Shown here: positions 46,920 through 58,189 of the stretch, in pieces
Position numbering within the stretch: the first letter of the stretch is position 1
Layout: every line of letters starts with the position of its first letter
Assembly (NCBI GenBank): GCA_015501595.1
Contig: JADNRX010000051.1
Location: forward strand, 124,001-188,000
DNA length: 64,000 bases
From: Hymenopellis radicata
Taxonomy: Eukaryota > Basidiomycota > Agaricomycetes > Agaricales > Physalacriaceae
Direction of reading: 5' to 3'
The notes under the pieces: model-generated
The model's input: the letters and a program-made list of their open reading frames with translations, nothing else
Databases searched by the model: none
Told to the model about the DNA's origin: nothing
Position numbers and translations under genes: made by a program

Positions 46920-47800
46920 CTATTTAGACGGGTCCTGTATATCCAACAAGCTCTCCGGCGTTCCAAGCCGAGATCGTGGACGAGAGGATGGGGTCCAAAG
47001 GTTGTCTTGAGATAGTAATGCCAGCTTGGACTACCATTGGTGAACAATAGGAATTCGTTATCGCTAGACAAGACTGGCATGACGCGAATCGGCTAATCCT
47101 ACGGGCGAGGGCTGTAGCATCGGTGCCGACAAGGACACGAATGGGAGTAGGATGCACTGCTCCTTCGGAACGTCGGCTTGACGCCAGAGGAGAAGTACGC
47201 GCTTGTGCAGGTGCGCTCCAACCCTCCTGGTGCAGCATAGGCGCTAACATACAACGTCAGAGATTCGACCCCCAGCGACGAGCTACGGGCACGGCAACAA
47301 CAAAGTCGATAACGCCAGGCCAACATCATACACTCCTACATCAAGAGCCTTCCGCGCACACCTCAAGTCCAGATCATCGGGCACAGTCCAAGACCACAAA
47401 GGCATTGCGGAGCAAACCCTAAAACACGAACACCATGCCTCCTCACACACGACCCATGTATCCGCTGAACACGAAGCCATAGGCATAGCACATTTCTTCC
47501 GCTGGCACATGGATGCGGCGCCGGGTCGTGCCCCTACGACGACGGCACAGGCGACGAGCTACACGTCCCGCGGCATTTTTGTCGGCTAAGTCATGTTCGA
47601 CATTCTCCTGCGGGAGCTCAGGAACATTGCCGTGCGAGAACGGGCAAAGTATGCTCCACGTCCGTTCGAATGGATGGGGTCAACGGCGTTACGAATAGAA
47701 TCGCAGCCTGGATTGGAGAAGATCTAAACAAGCTGAGCCCATGGAGGGAGGATGAGATCAATGTGTGTCCATTCGTGCGTGAGTGAGGGCATACTGCGTT
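46920..47800. other. Open but unassigned sequence
   Basis: A plus-strand frame runs without stops from about 47,250 to 47,589 (KGIAEQTLKHEHHASSHTTH), and a minus-strand frame 46,924-47,250 contains IRVLVGTDATALA, which faintly recalls helicase motif V. Neither has splice or paralogue support. Confidence 0.18.
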
Positions 47801-47818
47801 GGATGACCTGACACTTCA

Positions 47819-48700
47819 TTAGACGTGGAAGAGCCTAGTTACTGGTGACTTACATTTGATGGTACAACGAAGTATTCGTCGACCCGGTTCCACCGAATGC
47901 CGGACAGCATGCTCTATCAGCATGTACGAGCGGTCCATGAGGGTATTAAAGATGGTTGGCAGCTGGTTTAAATGCCTGTCAGTCGTCGGATTTAGATTAC
48001 TGTTTGGATTGCACGCACCTGTGGCCGTTGAAGGAATGAAAACACGTTTAACACGTCCACGAGTCGCTCCATTCGTCTGAGTCCTTGCAACGGCGCTTTT
48101 TAGCTCTGCTTGATCGTCGTAGGGTGGTCCCTGTCTTCCAAAAAGGTCGGAAGCCAGGAAAGGTAAGGCCGCGGTTTTCGTCGCCGTTTGCGCCTTCAGT
48201 CGCATCTGTTATGGGGCGTTTTATTGTGAATGATATGATGGTGGCAGATCAAGTTACCTCGATTTCGGTGGAGGGGGGAATTCGTCGCCAGATTGCCAGC
48301 GCAAAGGTTTGAGCAGTAGCCAGGAGGGGCAATGCCTATGCCACCAAAATGAGAACCAGTGGATAGTCATACTTTCGGCGACGTACATGTACTCCAGCAA
48401 AACAAGCAATCCAACGTATGTGCTCTCCGGATACGCAATGTCTGGGCGCGCCCTAACATCGCCAGGCCACGCGTATAGAGCTCGACGCTGCCGTTTACAC
48501 ACGGTGTTATCCGCGCATCCTGGTATAACAGTCGTCGTCGCCGGGAGTTCCCTCGGTGAGGTTCCTTTATCGTCGTCTGCGGGTTGGATTGCGATATTTA
48601 TTTTCCTGGAAAAGTATTGTTCGCGAACTTGATTGTATGAGGGGAATAGACTGCGAGAATCAGGCGAGAATAGTGGGAAACTCGAGGTATGGGTAAGATG
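47819..48700 (-). pseudogene. Minus-strand gene, possibly spliced, unrecognised (copy h)
   Basis: Pieces read DDDKGTSPRELPATTTVIPG, RALYAWPGDVRARPDIAYPE and PSWLLLKPLRWQSGDEFPPP. Then comes an exon with MRLKAQTATKTAALPFLASD and RGRVKRVFIPST to a GTGCGT donor (about 48,020), and after a CTGACAG acceptor HLNQLPTIFNTLMDRSYMLI. The 5' end lies at the shared box at 48.70 kb. Joining all exons in phase failed at one junction, so the model is incomplete or the gene is broken. Confidence 0.35.
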
Positions 48701-48740
48701 ATGATGGTGGTTCCTGATCAAGCCTACATCCTCCCGCCAT
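48698..48740. promoter_or_regulatory. Shared spacer box (copy 5)
   Basis: GATGATGATGGTGGTTCCTGATCAAGC, the same motif as at 16.42 and 36.32 kb, at the 5' end of the minus-strand gene copy h. Confidence 0.4.
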
Positions 48741-49185
48741 CACTGTTCAACAACGGTATTTTTTCATGTATTATTGTATAGTTCCTCGACGCAGAAACCT
48801 AACCATGGCTTATAGTTATACCACGAAGCTGACGCTTTGTGAATGAGTTGACTCAAACTTGTCTTTCAAGTACTAGTAGTACCCATACATACCGCTTTCG
48901 TTCTTCATGCATTCCAACTCGGAGGCGTCCAGACCGCGAATTTACTCCTGGTTATCATCTGCTAACCCAGAGCCCGTCCTTGTAAGTCCTTGGCGTCTCC
49001 CCGGATAATCTTATGCTTAAATTCATGTCTCCACAGGAATGAGTTCTTCACTTATGACCGTCGATCATCTCCCCATGACCATATTACGCTTCCAAGCTGC
49101 GCGCTCGTCCCTCGGGTCCTAGACTACGCGCCCTTTATCATCACTTCGCCTTCCACAAATCCATTCACCCATCGATTTTCTGACG

Positions 49186-50105
49186 ATGTCTTCGAACGCA
49201 GAGCAGCTTGGTTTTTCTACACAGCAAGTCAAACACGCGGGGTATCTCAATCAGCATATCCTCGCTGTCCTTCCTTACGGACTTTACACGACAATTTTCT
49301 TCATGACCGTCACGAAGATAGGTATGCAGGTCGCACCTTCCTACTGTTCGACCGCTAGCTGAAATCATCAATCAGCTGCGCGCCACGAGTGGCCTCGTAA
49401 ACGCGTTTCGATGACGATTCTTGTTTGCGTCATTTGGGCTCTGGCGACAGTGCAAGTCGGGCTATATTGGAGCGGCCTGTATTCGGCTTTCGTTACCAAT
49501 GGCCAGTCGCAGGACGCCATCATTGGGTACATGTGGGGACTAGGCGGAAGTCTTACATCGCAAAGATTGGCTCGCAACATTCTCTGCAAGACTGTGGTAG
49601 CGGTAAATGTCCTGATGGCCGAGCTAATCAATGTATGTGATTCCATTACCGAATGCTATCTAACACTGTTCGCTGACCCGGATTCATTGCTAGATCTGGA
49701 GATGCTGGGAAGTCTATCACCGTAACTGGCTCGTCATCGTCGTACCGCTACTTGGTATCCTTTGTGGATTGAGTAAGTCATCATAGGCTCTTGAAGCCTT
49801 CGTCGCTAACCCCAATCACAGTCAGCCACGCCTTCATCATGGTGGCATGGTTCAGGCCTACCGGGATCACCGTCAATGTTAGCATACTGCAAGCAAACTG
49901 GACGATCGTGTACTACTCAGTCACGGCTTCCATCAGCATCCTCACGACCATCCTCATCATTGGTCGCATCGTATCGCAGACGGGAGGGCTCAAGCGTGCG
50001 CGCACGTACCGCGGTGTTATCGAGATCCTCGTTGAATCTGCTGTGTTCCTCTAGTATTCGGTCACGTATGTCCTCTACCTTGCAGTGTTCTTGCGGGATA
50101 ACTAG
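49186..50105 (+). pseudogene. Agaricomycete multi-TM protein gene, broken by a stop and 3'-truncated
   Basis: Exons 49186-49321, 49376-49632, 49694-49772 and 49822-50054 splice in phase (introns 54, 61 and 49 nt). The start is MSSNAEQLGFSTQQ. Hydrophobic segments: ILAVLPYGLYTTIFFMTV, MTILVCVIWALATVQVGLYW, WLVIVVPLLGILCGL and VYYSVTASISILTTILIIG. Loop signatures (RLARNILCKTVVAV, IWRCWEVYHRNWLVIV) are typical of the large Agaricomycete-specific seven-TM family of unknown function. A TAG at 50,052 interrupts GVIEILVESAVFL; the same frame continues YSVTYVLYLAVFLRDN to 50,105, where DNA shared with the F-box promoter at about 910 starts. It has lost its last part. Confidence 0.7.
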
Positions 50106-50359
50106 CGCTAAGCGACATGTATCACGTTCTTATTCACTGTTCTGAGGCTATTCCAGCACGTCTCAATCACGCTTGGTCTAAGTCAGCTTCGGCAAATGCC
50201 GGTCAAAAGAGGGTTGGACCTCGTGATCGACTTTGTTTCACCCCGAACACTGACAGTGACAGTCGTTAACGGTCAATCTGGCATCCGCACATCCTCTTAC
50301 TCACACCTAGTATAACCTGGCTCTCCATCTCGTTTTGCTGTATTGATCAATTCGTAGCC

Positions 50360-51623
50360 ATGCCACACGCTTTCCCGCTCGAAATCGTCGAAAACGTCGT
50401 CAATTGTCTTCATGGCGAGGAGAACCAACTGCGAAAATGTGCGCTGGTCTCTGTAGCGTGGGCTGGCGCCACCCAACGCGTCTTGTTTCACGATGTCGAC
50501 CTACACTCGTATTCGAAGATGACAGGACTCCTTCCTCATCTCATATGCTCTCCCCATCTTCCCAAACTCATTCGCTCCCTTACCATCCACCAACCGTCAC
50601 AAATCTACAAGGAAAACGTATCATGCGACGACTTTATGACCTGCCTTACCGCTATTCTTACCCTCCTTCCCCATATAACTTCATTGACAGTCGACTTTGA
50701 GGATTACAGTTGGGAAGAGACGTCCAATCGGCCTTTTGTCGACCTGCTTCACAGCTTCCTACCCCGTACACCCCTTTTGAAACTTGACGTTGTTAATCTC
50801 AGCCACGTGGACGATTTCGAGCATATCTTCGCGCTTCTGAAAGGGACCAGCATCAGGAGAATCATTGTGGATAGCTACAATTGCGAGCCCGAAGATGATG
50901 TTGTTGAGTCCGACGGTTCTGTTTTGCAACTTCCGCTTGTCGAATGCATTCGCGTTGAGATAACACTACACGAACAACGGTTCCACTATTGGCTCTCTCA
51001 GCGACGAGCTAGCTTCGTGAACCTCAATCGTTTCGAGATTTTCATGGCCAGTGCCGAATGATCTAGCACAGTGGTGCGATTTGCTCCAGACGGGATTTCC
51101 GTCGGTGAAGGAGTGCAGGTTTGACCTTGACGGTGGTAAATGAATGGCCATTTAATGCAGTCGTCATGCTGACGATGCCCTAGACTTCGACGATGAGGAA
51201 GATGATACGCATATCCCAGAGGAAGACGCGTACCGCGCACTCCCTCTCGGTGGCCTCCACTTTCAGCATATCCAATTCGGCGCCATTAGCGCTCGTTCCA
51301 AACCAAGTGATTTCCTCGAACTGGCGAAGGAACAGAAGTTTGTAGAGTGGTGGGCTTATGTACTCTCCACCCTTGCAAGCGATAAAGCGACCATCCATTT
51401 TACGGAGCTTACATTCACGTTCACCGATCTGTTACACGAAGGAGGCATTTTGGCTGCATGGGAATCACTTGACAAGGTCCTTTCGCAGAAGTTCTTCAGT
51501 TGCGTGCAGCGCGTTCACTTCGAGACCAAGGCGGGATGTATCATAACGGACACGGACATGGCAGCCAAGATACGGGTAGCAATGCCACAACTCGCCAGTA
51601 GAAATGTTCTTTGTTTCTCGTAG
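50360..51623 (+). pseudogene. F-box family gene with one frameshift; intron 51136-51183
   Basis: This is a near copy of the intact gene at 1187-2450, including the promoter and intron (GTAAAT...CCCTAG). The ATG at 50,360 gives FPLEIVENVVNCLHGEEN. An inserted base at about 51,058 (GCCGAATGATC for GCCGACGATC) causes a stop after 233 codons. Beyond it the frame would continue to the intron, then through IHFTELTFTFTDLLHE to QLASRNVLCFS at 51,623. A truncated 233-aa F-box product is possible. Confidence 0.78.
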
Positions 51624-51817
51624 ACTGTGATCAATGAAGGGCAACGGTGTATTTGTGCATCATGATATTTGTATGCCTTGAATTTGACTAGTCTCCGTCT
51701 TGACGTTCGTGTTCAAACGTTCAAGAATTCCTCCGACGCGGTTGACGTATCTAATTTTCTACCTCGTGTCTATATTCTCACGGGTGCATCTTTACCACAT
51801 ACGGCCCACTCTACGTG

Positions 51818-53568
51818 ATGAACAGACGACTCGAACTCCCAGCTGAGTTGTGGAGTGAGATTCTAGGCTCGGTAGGTCCCTGTTCCAATGCCTGACATGC
51901 TGTTCTTACCTATCCTCAGCCCGAACACACCCTAGAAGATCTTAAAGCCATTCGATACGTTTCCAACACTCATTTGCTCAGGTTTTATTTAGTACTAGGT
52001 CCGTCGGGGTATATCCTTAGCTATTCAATTAGCGTAGGCGGGTTCCAATATAGTAGTAACATAGTAACAATATCATACGCTGCATCCTTTTCAATACCCT
52101 CTACCTTCCCTGGAAACAACGAAACCGAGTCTTTTCTGGACACTCCTTTCAGCCTCTCGACCAAGAACGGCTTAAAAGATCAACCGACCTCCTCCGACAT
52201 ATTGCGTCTTCCCCAAATTTCGCGCGTCACTTCGAAGTCATATCTATTGACACCGACCTGTGCTCTCAAGTAAGCTGCGGCCAAATGCCATGCGAGTCGA
52301 CATCGAGCTGGAAGTCGCGCATTACGGCGATCATCACGAGAAAGAGAAGGCGGGACCTATGGGCATGCATCGAGCATGTTATTCCTCATTTGACGTCTCT
52401 TCGGCGTATGGAGTACGTTTCGCTGCATTTCTTTCTAGATGTGACATTGACCTTCCTGAATCCTGCAGCATCCCTTGGTCCCACGGATTATGTCCCCAGA
52501 TGGAGCCTATAATCGCTTCTCTACCGCCTCTCGCAACTTTGGCCGTCAATTCAGTGCGGCAACTTTTCCCATTCGAAGCGCTCTCGCAGTTGCGTGGTCT
52601 CACCACTCTGCAAGCAGGTTCCCTCACCAAAACAACGAACTACATCACCCCCATCATCACGAACAATCCCCAGTTGAAGAAGATTGATCTCAAATGGTGG
52701 GAAGGCGAGGTGGACTTGCGTGCCCTGTTTGCGGGTCGTCCCTTGGGCACACCAGCCTGTGTCGAATCGTTCATGGGTTATACTCTCACCGTGTCGGACG
52801 CGACATCCAGGTTCCCCCATTTCCGGCACCTTACATCGCTACAAGTTGATGCTGAGGCCCCGGAGGCGTTGTGGGATATTCTCCGCAGAGAGACTGTACA
52901 TCTTGTCCGCGTGCACATATGTTCCGTATCCATCGCATTCGTGCGATACGTGGCCTCGTATCGCGGCATCGAGCGATTGGAGCTCAAGCTTTGGGCTGTG
53001 AAATGTCCTGCGAACGTCGACTCTCTGTGGGAGGTGATTTCTTTGCATAAGGCATCCCTCTGTGTGCTTGCATTGGGGTCGCGTATCTGCACGTTGTGCA
53101 CGCCGACGATTCGGCACTTGCAATGTCTACGCAGATTGAAGCGCCTGACGCTAGCAATCCCCTCTGTGGCAGACCTTCCTGATCCATCAAAGATAGATGC
53201 GGAGTTGAAGGAAGGGGAGAGGATTGTTGTACGTCTGTTTATACCTTCCAGGATCTCTTCATTCACCAATCTACCTACAGAACGAGTTCCTTGACCACCT
53301 TGAGGACTGGCCTGAGCTCGAGGTTGTCATGTTTGAGCATGAAGTGCATCAGTATGACTCTGGCCATGTCTGGAGGATTATTGAGGGCCAATCGTTTGGA
53401 GATTGTCGCCGGCTCGAGATTCGTATTGACTCTTATCTATATGATGGCTGGCCGCGTATCCGGCACTGCGTCACAAGTGCATATGCAATGATGCGTCTGC
53501 ATGACGGATCATTGGCCTATGGTCTATGTCCGTTCAGACGGAGGGTTTTTCAAGTTTTTTCAAGTTGA
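51818..53568 (+). CDS. F-box protein of a third type, C-terminus altered by an insertion; five exons
   Basis: Exons 51818-51871, 51920-51981, 52065-52412, 52469-53228 and 53281-53568 join in phase to 503 aa. The start MNRRLELPAELWSEILGS is an F-box helix, continuing EHTLEDLKAIRYVSNTHLL. Then come NTLYLPWKQRNRVFSGHSF, WACIEHVIPHLTSLRRM and leucine-rich text ending CRRLEIRIDSYLYDGWPRI. The last 18 codons (from AYGLCPFRR) come from the inserted 2.2 kb repeat that begins at 53,514. Without the insertion the exon would continue at 57,918 and end HDGSFAFRIMSQSVGF. The 83-nt third intron, with an ACATAG acceptor, is the weakest junction. It may still make a protein with a changed tail. Confidence 0.68.
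53505..53513. repeat. Left copy of 9-bp target-site duplication
   Basis: CGGATCATT, identical to 57,909-57,917. The two flank the tandem 2.2 kb elements inside the F-box exon. Confidence 0.8.
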
Positions 53569-55707
53569 AAGAAAGAGGTAAAAAAAGAAGAAAGAGAGAG
53601 TTATCTAGACTTGTATACCAATGTACTGGCATCAGCATTTGGTGTCAAATGCTCTGGGGACCAAAATATATGTGTTCCATTTTTCGTTTTCAAGTGCGGC
53701 CTATGCGCTGATTTGGCAGGCCATCGGTTTTCAAGGCTATGTCCATTCGGGGCACGGCTCGTTTTGGGGATAGGCCCCAGCCAATGGTTTTCAAGATTCA
53801 AATCACGATAAGATCAAGTTCCTCCGAAGACCGAACCGATCAGTGACCTGACGCGTCTCTCTCTCTCACACCACCACCATCTCGAGCGCGCATATGGTCC
53901 GGTAGAGGTGGCTGGCCAGCGGTCGACTTCATGTCACCGCTGTACTATGCAGCTGATGCTCGACTGTATGTCGGCGCTGCCATGAACATTGTTGCAGATG
54001 GCGCTCGTTACATTCTCCAACGCCGACGCCGAATGCAACAACACCGAATGCGACATCACAGGCGTTGCGGTGACGCTCTTACCACGGACGCTTCCCACTG
54101 TCAGCTTCCAAATGAGCAGCAGAATTTCAGACATTTGGGGTCAACGTCGCAAGGACGGCTTGATACCAAGGAGAGCGAACATAAAAGATGGCTAGGACTT
54201 GGACGACGATTAGATGATGCGTCGCAGGTGTGTCACCTTGTTTTATATCCCCTTTCCCAGTCCCAGTTTGATGGAGACTTAGGGAACTGAATTCAGCACA
54301 ATAATGCCACCACCACTTGAAACTATTATATTTCCTGCCTGGCTCCTCTGTGAGTCGAGTCTCACCCAGTATTTGCACAAGCCTCATGCACTATGCCAGG
54401 CAAAATTTATCACTCATTGCTTATGTGCCCTGGTCATCAATGCCCTCCTCGTTCATTTAGCGCGTCGCGACTCGCGAGTACTGTCTGTTACGGATGCATA
54501 CGAGCGCGCGCGCCGCCGTAGTCCTCATTTCAGATCTACATATCAAATGAATTGTTTTTTTATCCTATCGTTCTCCCGCCTGAGCCGCTAAGTACGCGAC
54601 AATGTCCTTCTCCCTCACTCGAACTCTTTCACCTTTCTTGAGTGGAGGATGACCACAACGACAAAGCTCACGGCCACCAAGTTTCCCTGGACAGTCTGCA
54701 CGGCGACTACATGCTCACGGCCACCAAGTTTCCCTGGACAGTCTGCACGGCGACTACATATAACCTTTGTGCAAACGGCGCAGCGGCCCTTCTTCTTGCT
54801 TGCTTGAGGCAGCAACACTACGAGGTCCGAGTGTGCCGTCATTCTGCAGCATCGGCTGTTGGAATGTGTGCTCTCTTGATGTAGAGGCAAGTGGAACGAC
54901 AGCCTCAGTGCCAGATGAATCAACCTCCATGTCATCGCCTCCGCCTTGATATTTGCTTCAGTCCCACACCAATATCCTTTGAACTAAAGCGTTGTATGCA
55001 GATAATGACCGACTGTCGCGTCGCAAGTACTGTCCGTTACGGACACATACGAGCGCGTACCGCCGTAGTCCAATACTACTACGACGAGCGGGTACTTAAT
55101 ATGTTGTAGAGAGAGTAGGGGTGTGTATAGGCATGGAGAAATGGTGTTAGTAGGGCAATGGGTACAGCGGCGTTCGAGTCCGCTACATGTAATTGAGGGA
55201 AGCCTAGAGAGTTGCGTTAAGAATGATCTTTTCAAGTTGAATTGAACAGAATTCGTGTTTTATTCTAGTCACGATCGGCAACATCCTCTTAACTCATGAA
55301 ACACGTACCTTTGGGCCGAGGAAGGTGCCATGGAAGACGAGGCCAACACTACGAGTAGGCTTGGATGATTTAACAGACGATTCGAGGGTGTCAGCGGTGT
55401 GGGCAAGGCAGCGTCACCGTGCCGCCATTGACGCGGATGATCTGACGCTTCGTGGATTGTTAATGCCTATATGGATGCGGGTAACGGTAGAGGTAGCGCG
55501 CTTTGGGTGCAAACAGTGTTCCCCCACATCGTAAAGTAATCAAAAAGGTTGGCAGGGCAAATCACTCGTATTGTGGTCGTCGTGAGATAGTGGCGCGACG
55601 CGATCTGTATTTGGAGATTACATCACAGTGGCTATGTACCGGGCCGACAACACCATTGGTCTATGTCCGCATATGGACATAGACCTGAACTGGCTTGATT
55701 CAAGAGC
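53514..55707. mobile_element. 2.2 kb insertion element, first tandem copy
   Basis: It starts GGCCTATGGTCTATGTCCG and ends ATTCAAGAGC. The same sequence recurs 2,201 bases later with only about two differences seen (near 54,513/56,714 and 55,652/57,853). No convincing coding region: the longest frames (119 and 106 codons) show no domain. Near the 3' end GGTCTATGTCC...GGACATAGACC forms a palindrome, and GGTCTATGTCC also lies near the 5' end. It holds an internal 47-base tandem duplication (54,667-54,760). A 9-bp target duplication suggests a Mutator-like non-autonomous element, but clean TIRs are not visible. Confidence 0.7.
54667..54760. repeat. 47-base direct duplication
   Basis: CACGGCCACCAAGTTTCCCT with the following bases is repeated head to tail twice; the same is seen in the second tandem copy at 56,868-56,961. 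Confidence 0.8.
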
Positions 55708-55714
55708 CGGATCA
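55708..55714. repeat. Junction between tandem copies (partial target sequence)
   Basis: CGGATCA, the first seven bases of the 9-bp target, separates the end of copy 1 from the start of copy 2. Confidence 0.75.
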
Positions 55715-57908
55715 GGCCTATGGTCTATGTCCGTTCAGACGGAGGGTTTTTCAAGTTTTTTCAAGTTGAAAGAAAGAGGTAAAAAAAGAAGAAAGAGAGA
55801 GTTATCTAGACTTGTATACCAATGTACTGGCATCAGCATTTGGTGTCAAATGCTCTGGGGACCAAAATATATGTGTTCCATTTTTCGTTTTCAAGTGCGG
55901 CCTATGCGCTGATTTGGCAGGCCATCGGTTTTCAAGGCTATGTCCATTCGGGGCACGGCTCGTTTTGGGGATAGGCCCCAGCCAATGGTTTTCAAGATTC
56001 AAATCACGATAAGATCAAGTTCCTCCGAAGACCGAACCGATCAGTGACCTGACGCGTCTCTCTCTCTCACACCACCACCATCTCGAGCGCGCATATGGTC
56101 CGGTAGAGGTGGCTGGCCAGCGGTCGACTTCATGTCACCGCTGTACTATGCAGCTGATGCTCGACTGTATGTCGGCGCTGCCATGAACATTGTTGCAGAT
56201 GGCGCTCGTTACATTCTCCAACGCCGACGCCGAATGCAACAACACCGAATGCGACATCACAGGCGTTGCGGTGACGCTCTTACCACGGACGCTTCCCACT
56301 GTCAGCTTCCAAATGAGCAGCAGAATTTCAGACATTTGGGGTCAACGTCGCAAGGACGGCTTGATACCAAGGAGAGCGAACATAAAAGATGGCTAGGACT
56401 TGGACGACGATTAGATGATGCGTCGCAGGTGTGTCACCTTGTTTTATATCCCCTTTCCCAGTCCCAGTTTGATGGAGACTTAGGGAACTGAATTCAGCAC
56501 AATAATGCCACCACCACTTGAAACTATTATATTTCCTGCCTGGCTCCTCTGTGAGTCGAGTCTCACCCAGTATTTGCACAAGCCTCATGCACTATGCCAG
56601 GCAAAATTTATCACTCATTGCTTATGTGCCCTGGTCATCAATGCCCTCCTCGTTCATTTAGCGCGTCGCGACTCGCGAGTACTGTCTGTTACGGATGCAT
56701 ACGAGCGCGCGCGCCGCCATAGTCCTCATTTCAGATCTACATATCAAATGAATTGTTTTTTTATCCTATCGTTCTCCCGCCTGAGCCGCTAAGTACGCGA
56801 CAATGTCCTTCTCCCTCACTCGAACTCTTTCACCTTTCTTGAGTGGAGGATGACCACAACGACAAAGCTCACGGCCACCAAGTTTCCCTGGACAGTCTGC
56901 ACGGCGACTACATGCTCACGGCCACCAAGTTTCCCTGGACAGTCTGCACGGCGACTACATATAACCTTTGTGCAAACGGCGCAGCGGCCCTTCTTCTTGC
57001 TTGCTTGAGGCAGCAACACTACGAGGTCCGAGTGTGCCGTCATTCTGCAGCATCGGCTGTTGGAATGTGTGCTCTCTTGATGTAGAGGCAAGTGGAACGA
57101 CAGCCTCAGTGCCAGATGAATCAACCTCCATGTCATCGCCTCCGCCTTGATATTTGCTTCAGTCCCACACCAATATCCTTTGAACTAAAGCGTTGTATGC
57201 AGATAATGACCGACTGTCGCGTCGCAAGTACTGTCCGTTACGGACACATACGAGCGCGTACCGCCGTAGTCCAATACTACTACGACGAGCGGGTACTTAA
57301 TATGTTGTAGAGAGAGTAGGGGTGTGTATAGGCATGGAGAAATGGTGTTAGTAGGGCAATGGGTACAGCGGCGTTCGAGTCCGCTACATGTAATTGAGGG
57401 AAGCCTAGAGAGTTGCGTTAAGAATGATCTTTTCAAGTTGAATTGAACAGAATTCGTGTTTTATTCTAGTCACGATCGGCAACATCCTCTTAACTCATGA
57501 AACACGTACCTTTGGGCCGAGGAAGGTGCCATGGAAGACGAGGCCAACACTACGAGTAGGCTTGGATGATTTAACAGACGATTCGAGGGTGTCAGCGGTG
57601 TGGGCAAGGCAGCGTCACCGTGCCGCCATTGACGCGGATGATCTGACGCTTCGTGGATTGTTAATGCCTATATGGATGCGGGTAACGGTAGAGGTAGCGC
57701 GCTTTGGGTGCAAACAGTGTTCCCCCACATCGTAAAGTAATCAAAAAGGTTGGCAGGGCAAATCACTCGTATTGTGGTCGTCGTGAGATAGTGGCGCGAC
57801 GCGATCTGTATTTGGAGATTACATCACAGTGGCTATGTACCGGGCCGACAACACCGTTGGTCTATGTCCGCATATGGACATAGACCTGAACTGGCTTGAT
57901 TCAAGAGC
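55715..57908. mobile_element. 2.2 kb insertion element, second tandem copy
   Basis: Nearly identical to 53,514-55,707 over its whole length and in the same orientation. Near-identity implies a very recent duplication, or an artefact of assembly. Confidence 0.7.
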
Positions 57909-57954
57909 CGGATCATTTGCGTTTCGTATAATGTCCCAGAGCGTAGGGTTCTGA
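57909..57954 (+). pseudogene. Orphaned 3' end of the F-box gene plus right target copy
   Basis: CGGATCATT followed by TTGCGTTTCG continues the F-box reading frame that stops being native at 53,513. Codons read FAFRIMSQSVGF and TGA at 57,952-57,954. Transcription of the interrupted gene is unlikely to reach it. Confidence 0.65.
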
Positions 57955-58189
57955 TATCATTGATTGTTATCTCTGCTGGTAGGAGGTACGAGTGTGAGCG
58001 GAGATCGAGGTTTGTGCTCCGAAAGAGGCAGTCACCGTCGATCGTTTCAACTTCTCCTCTCACCACGACGGTGAATCCTCATCTGTCGCTTCACTCGTCG
58101 CTCGTGCTACAAGCACTTCACAATTCTTTTAAAGACTTTATCTTCCATCTAATACCTCTCTCTTTTCTTTAAATTGTCACCTCAACGCA

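Noticed and set aside
47100..47250. IRVLVGTDATALA as a RecQ/DEAD helicase remnant
   Set aside because: Only one motif-like stretch, with no neighbouring helicase motifs in any frame.
53601..57735. Frames of 60-119 codons in the 2.2 kb repeats
   Set aside because: They are identical in both copies because the DNA is duplicated, overlap on both strands and have no recognisable domain.
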